Part shown: positions 3,697 through 6,694 of the stretch, one piece after another
How positions within the stretch are numbered: position 1 is the stretch's first letter
How the letters are laid out: each line of letters begins with the position of its first letter
Assembly: GCA_964373615.1 (NCBI GenBank)
Contig: CAYJVP010000059.1
Span: 1 to 6,694 of the forward strand
Origin: CAYJVP01 sp964373615
GTDB lineage: Bacteria > Patescibacteriota > Patescibacteriia > UBA9934 > GWF2-40-263
DNA: 6,694 nt
Reading direction: 5' to 3'
Translations under genes and position numbers: made by a program
The notes under the pieces: model-generated
Databases searched by the model: none
What the model was told of the DNA's origin: nothing
The model's input: only the letters and a program-made list of their open reading frames with translations

Positions 3697-5622
3697 ACCC
3701 GCCGTGTCTTTGTACGGATCGCCAACCGTGTCGCCAGTGACCGCAGCCTGGTGAGCAAAGCTTCCCTTCCCGCCGTAGTTACCAGCCTCAATGAATTTTT
3801 TTGCATTGTCCCAGGCGCCGCCGCCAGTCGTCATAGAAATCGCCACAAACAGTCCCGTGATAATGGCGCCAATAAGCATGGCTCCAAGCGCTGCTGGACC
3901 AAGCAGGAATCCCACCACAATTGGGGAGAGCACGGAGAGGAGGGCTGGTACAATCATTTCTTTGATCGCGGCCCGGGTCACAATATCCACGGCGCGACCG
4001 TAGTCGGGTTTTGCCGAGCCATCCATGATGCCTTTGATCTCGCGGAACTGGCGGCGAACCTCCTCGACGACGGTGCCAGCCGCGTTTCCAACGGCGACCA
4101 TGGCGAGGGCTCCAAAAAAGTAAGTAATGACTCCTCCCAAAAACAGCCCGGCGATCACTTTTGGATCGACCAACTCAAAAGTGACGCGCGCTCCTTGGTT
4201 TTCAAGCGCGTGGACGTAGTCGCCAAAGAGCACGAGGGCCGCGAGTCCAGCCGAGCCGATCGCGTAGGCCTTGGTCACAGCCTTCGTCGTGTTGCCAACG
4301 GCGTCCAGAGGGTCTGTGACATCGCGAACTTCTTTCGGGAGTTCAGCCATCTCCGCAATTCCTCCCGCGTTATCCGTAATCGGTCCAAACGCGTCGATGG
4401 CGACAATGATCCCCGTGAGTGAAAGCATCGCCATGGCCGCGATCGCGACTCCGTAAAGACCAGCGAAGCTGAAGGCGAGCAGGATGCCAAGGACGATGGC
4501 GATGACAGGGAGCGCCGTTGCGCGCATCGAGAGTCCAATCCCCGCGATGATGTTCGTGCCGTGTCCCTTTTCCGACGCGGCCGCAAGTTTTTTGACCGGA
4601 TCGTACGCCGTGCCCGTGTAATACTCCGTAATCATGATGAGAAGCCCGGTGACCACAAGGCCCAAGAGCGCGCACAGGTAGATGTTTGTCGGATTGATAC
4701 CCTCGACCGCGCTTAACAGATTTTTTGTGGCCGGCCAGAATCCAATCGCCGCAAGCACGCCGGCCGCGAAGAGACCTTTGTACAATGCCCCCATGATGTT
4801 GTTGTTCTTCCCGAGTTTTACAAAGAAGCTCCCGATGATGGACGCGAGAATGGCGATCGCGCCAAGCGCCAGCGGGTAGACAATCACCATGGTGTTATCC
4901 GGGTACAAGAGAGTGCCAAGAATCATGGCAGCCACCGAGGTCACGGCGTACGTCTCAAACAGGTCCGCAGCCATGCCCGCACAGTCGCCAACGTTGTCGC
5001 CAACGTTGTCGGCAATCACCGCCGGGTTTCTGGGGTCGTCCTCTGGGATTCCTGCCTCCACTTTTCCAACAAGGTCGGCCCCAACGTCCGCGGCTTTGGT
5101 GAAGATCCCGCCTCCCAAACGCGCGAATACGGAAATGAGCGATCCACCAAAGGCCAGTCCGATGAGGCCATGCGTGTCTTTGGTGATCGCGTAATATCCA
5201 GCCACCGCGAGGAGCCCGAGTCCCACCACGAAAAGGCCCGTGACAGAGCCGCCGCGGAAAGCAACGGTCAACGCTTCCTGCAGCCCCTTTTTTGCCGCTT
5301 CGGTCGTGCGAACGTTTGCGCGCACCGAGACCGACATACCGATATAGCCGGCAAGACCCGAGAACAGGGCGCCGATAACAAAACCCGCAGCCGTGGTCCA
5401 GTCAAGCGCAAACCCAAGAATGAGTGCGACGATGATTCCAATTCCCGTCACCACTCTGTACTGACGCCTCATGTAGGCTCCGGCTCCCTCTTGAATCGCG
5501 ATCGCGATCCCTTTCATTTTTCCGTCTCCAGAGGGGAGTTTTAAGATCCAGCGAATAAGGACGGCACCGTAGATGAGCGCAAGTACGCTCGCGGCGATCG
5601 AAAAAAGGAGGATAGATTGCAT
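3628..5622 (-). CDS. hppA: Membrane-bound pyrophosphatase, K+-independent H+-pumping type
   Basis: This integral membrane pump hydrolyses pyrophosphate and moves protons across the cytoplasmic membrane. Its 664 residues fit the bacterial family, and hydrophobic segments run along the whole length (about 16 expected). The substrate-site motifs are intact: DVGADLVGKVE at 179-189, EDDPRNP at 194-200, DNVGDNVGDCAGM at 205-217, DAFGPITDNAGG at 410-421 and TGDTVGDPYKDTAG at 629-642. In GNTTKAVT (443-450) the lysine K447 stands where K+-dependent enzymes have alanine, so it should not need K+ and should pump H+; this is inferred from the family rule. ATG 5622 has no SD and opens on a hydrophobic segment typical of the family. 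A near-consensus promoter lies upstream. Its 3' end is repeated twice downstream. Confidence 0.96.
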   Translation of the reverse strand: MQSILLFSIAASVLALIYGAVLIRWILKLPSGDGKMKGIAIAIQEGAGAYMRRQYRVVTGIGIIVALILGFALDWTTAAGFVIGALFSGLAGYIGMSVSVRANVRTTEAAKKGLQEALTVAFRGGSVTGLFVVGLGLLAVAGYYAITKDTHGLIGLAFGGSLISVFARLGGGIFTKAADVGADLVGKVEAGIPEDDPRNPAVIADNVGDNVGDCAGMAADLFETYAVTSVAAMILGTLLYPDNTMVIVYPLALGAIAILASIIGSFFVKLGKNNNIMGALYKGLFAAGVLAAIGFWPATKNLLSAVEGINPTNIYLCALLGLVVTGLLIMITEYYTGTAYDPVKKLAAASEKGHGTNIIAGIGLSMRATALPVIAIVLGILLAFSFAGLYGVAIAAMAMLSLTGIIVAIDAFGPITDNAGGIAEMAELPKEVRDVTDPLDAVGNTTKAVTKAYAIGSAGLAALVLFGDYVHALENQGARVTFELVDPKVIAGLFLGGVITYFFGALAMVAVGNAAGTVVEEVRRQFREIKGIMDGSAKPDYGRAVDIVTRAAIKEMIVPALLSVLSPIVVGFLLGPAALGAMLIGAIITGLFVAISMTTGGGAWDNAKKFIEAGNYGGKGSFAHQAAVTGDTVGDPYKDTAGPAINPMIKILNIVALLIVAFIV

Positions 5623-5641
5623 ATTCGAGAAATGGTTTATT

Positions 5642-5655
5642 GGGCTCGAGAGCCC
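5642..5655. promoter_or_regulatory. Hairpin in the hppA leader
   Basis: GGGCT and AGCCC pair around CGAG (GGGCTCGAGAGCCC). It lies in the roughly 40-base untranslated leader predicted for hppA and overlaps the weak -35 box of the rnhB promoter. It could be an RNA hairpin or a protein-binding palindrome; nothing further indicates which. Confidence 0.4.
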
Positions 5656-5698
5656 TTTGAGACGCTGCTATAATAGGGAGCAGGCAGCCAATTGTCAA
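5646..5698. promoter_or_regulatory. Divergent overlapping promoters of hppA and rnhB
   Basis: Minus strand: TTGACA (5693-5698), a 17-base spacer and TATTAT (5670-5675) form a near-perfect sigma-70 promoter for hppA, with an expected leader of about 40 bases. Plus strand: TATAAT (5669-5674), with TCGAGA (5646-5651, four of six matches) 17 bases upstream, can drive rnhB with a leader of about 20 bases. The two -10 boxes share five bases, so polymerase can bind in only one direction at a time. Confidence 0.75.
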
Positions 5699-5700
5699 TC

Positions 5701-6306
5701 ATGCGTCCACCAAGTTTCGCCATGGAACGTGAGCTCTTCGCGCAAGGATACCGCGCGATTGTTGGTGTTGATGAGGTGGGTTGTGGGGCGCTGGCTGGTC
5801 CTGTGGTGGCTGGTGCGGTCGTCCTTCCTTTGGATTCCCGGCTCGGGGGGATTCGCGACAGCAAGCTTCTTTCCGAGAAACAACGGGAGCGTCTTTTTCC
5901 GTCCATCACCGGGAAGGCTCACGCCTGGGCGGTGGCGCAAGCCGAGGTGTCCGAGATCTTGCAGCTTGGTCTTCGGCGGGCTACGTTGCTTGCGATGCGG
6001 CGAGCGCTTCAGAGGATTCCTTCGGCCGACTTTGTGCTTGTCGATGCGTGGGAGATTTCGGATATTTCTCTCCCGCAGCGCGGAGTCATCCGCGGCGATC
6101 GGCTCGTGAAATCAATCGCGGCCGCCTCGATTCTCGCCAAGGTCACGCGCGATAGGATCATGGGAGAGCTTGGAGAGCAATATCCCCAGTACGGCTTCGA
6201 AGCTCATAAAGGATACGCAACCGAGGCGCATCAAAGGGCGATACGAGAAAACGGACCGTGCGAGATTCATCGCACAGCGTGGAAACCATTTCATTCTTAT
6301 GTCTGA
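5701..6306 (+). CDS. rnhB: Ribonuclease HII
   Basis: Cuts RNA in RNA-DNA hybrids and 5' of single ribonucleotides in DNA, starting ribonucleotide excision repair. The 201 residues match the family (198 in E. coli). The four catalytic acidic residues align with E. coli D16, E17, D108 and D126 as D24 and E25 (VGVDEVG), D115 (VLVDAW) and D133 (IRGDR). Further motifs are DSKLLSEKQR (53-62), AAASILAKVTRD (140-151) and QYGFEAHKGY (163-172). The usual GRG of the substrate-recognition motif is GCG here (27-29). ATG 5701 is chosen over TTG 5692 and ATG 5722; no SD helps decide. It is divergent from hppA, and its last eight bases overlap the cupin gene, so the two are likely translated together. Confidence 0.95.
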   Translation: MRPPSFAMERELFAQGYRAIVGVDEVGCGALAGPVVAGAVVLPLDSRLGGIRDSKLLSEKQRERLFPSITGKAHAWAVAQAEVSEILQLGLRRATLLAMRRALQRIPSADFVLVDAWEISDISLPQRGVIRGDRLVKSIAAASILAKVTRDRIMGELGEQYPQYGFEAHKGYATEAHQRAIRENGPCEIHRTAWKPFHSYV

Positions 6307-6658
6307 CAATGTTCGCCCATGGGGGCATTACGAAGTCTTAGAGACGCTCCCGACCCATCAAGTAAAACGCATGGTGATTCAGCCAGGGCATCGCGTGAGT
6401 TTGCAATATCACGGACGTCGGACCGAACACTGGATTATTGTTTCAGGGCGCGGTCTCGTGCAGCTTGGCGATCGGGAACGAGAGGTGTGTTATGGGGAGT
6501 ATGTGTGTATCCCGACTCATACCATTCATCGAGCGAAATGCACTTCCGAGGAGCCGTTGGTGTTTATTGAGGTGTGGACCGGCTCTTATTTTGGAGAAGA
6601 TGATATTGTGCGTCTGGAAGACGACTACGCCCGCCCGACTCGTGTAGAAGAGACGTGA
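6299..6658 (+). CDS. Single-domain cupin, type II mannose-6-phosphate isomerase-like
   Basis: A 119-residue protein matching the C-terminal isomerase domain of bifunctional ManC/AlgA proteins, here standing alone. It would interconvert fructose-6-phosphate and mannose-6-phosphate for GDP-mannose and surface glycans. RPWGHYEVLE (6-15) opens the domain. VKRMVIQPGHRVSLQYH (22-38) and TEHWIIVSG (42-50) form the first cupin motif, with probable metal ligands Q36, H38 and E43; the second has IPTHTIHR with H77. The ending TGSYFGEDDIVRLEDDYAR (94-112) is diagnostic of this family. The start ATG 6299 overlaps the rnhB stop by eight bases and gives exactly the domain. Substrate is inferred from the family; other sugar phosphates are possible. 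Confidence 0.87.
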   Translation: MSDNVRPWGHYEVLETLPTHQVKRMVIQPGHRVSLQYHGRRTEHWIIVSGRGLVQLGDREREVCYGEYVCIPTHTIHRAKCTSEEPLVFIEVWTGSYFGEDDIVRLEDDYARPTRVEET

Positions 6659-6694
6659 TATTTTCCGGATAGGGAGAAATGAATTTTTCCGCCT

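Noticed and set aside
3490..4422. A 310-codon plus-strand frame opposite the 3' part of hppA
   Set aside because: It is the antisense of a clearly conserved gene, has no recognisable motif, and reflects the third-base composition of hppA.
6671..6694. Start of another gene at ATG 6679 after AGGGAG
   Set aside because: The SD-like sequence is only two bases from the ATG and just five codons are visible before the window ends.

Overview
The window looks like a piece of a bacterial metagenome scaffold (one run of exactly 100 N joins two contigs). It carries conserved housekeeping genes in tight packing around a messy, repeat-rich non-coding stretch. TGA is a normal stop in several genes, so the code is standard. 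Most gene starts lack a Shine-Dalgarno (SD) sequence. Compact genes, single-domain proteins, a K+-independent membrane pyrophosphatase and hairpin repeats between genes would fit Patescibacteria (CPR), but this is inference: no marker here fixes the lineage.

Layout, left to right. Positions 1-330 hold no gene I recognise, only a terminator-like hairpin beyond the end of nfo. Positions 331-2497 (minus strand) are nfo (endonuclease IV) behind tig (trigger factor), probably one transcript, with a hairpin at the junction. Positions 2523-2622 are the gap. Positions 2623-3012 hold no intact gene. They contain two near-identical palindromes, a larger hairpin, a strong terminator, a further palindrome and two stray copies of the 3' end of hppA. 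Positions 3014-3538 (minus) are a RelE/ParE-type toxin and its antitoxin, behind a good promoter covered by an inverted repeat. Positions 3628-5622 (minus) are the intact hppA. At 5642-5698 a divergent promoter region serves hppA leftwards and rnhB rightwards, the two -10 boxes sharing the same bases. Positions 5701-6658 (plus) are rnhB (RNase HII) overlapping a small cupin that resembles type II mannose-6-phosphate isomerase.

The most interesting point is the 3' end of hppA. Its last 22 codons and stop are repeated 733 bp further on, beyond the toxin-antitoxin pair. The two copies differ at 8 of 69 positions, and every difference is a silent third-base change. A third, shorter copy of the same gene end lies next to the gap, in the same orientation and frame, and ends at the same distance from its stop. 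This looks like repeated insertion of small cassettes into the 3' end of hppA, each restoring the reading frame with its own gene end, as prophage e14 does at icd. Decayed hppA paralogues or an assembly artefact at the gap remain possible. No integrase is visible.

Functionally the genes cover DNA repair (nfo, rnhB), folding of nascent proteins (tig), pyrophosphate-driven ion pumping (hppA), sugar-nucleotide supply (cupin) and a selfish or stress-related toxin-antitoxin unit.
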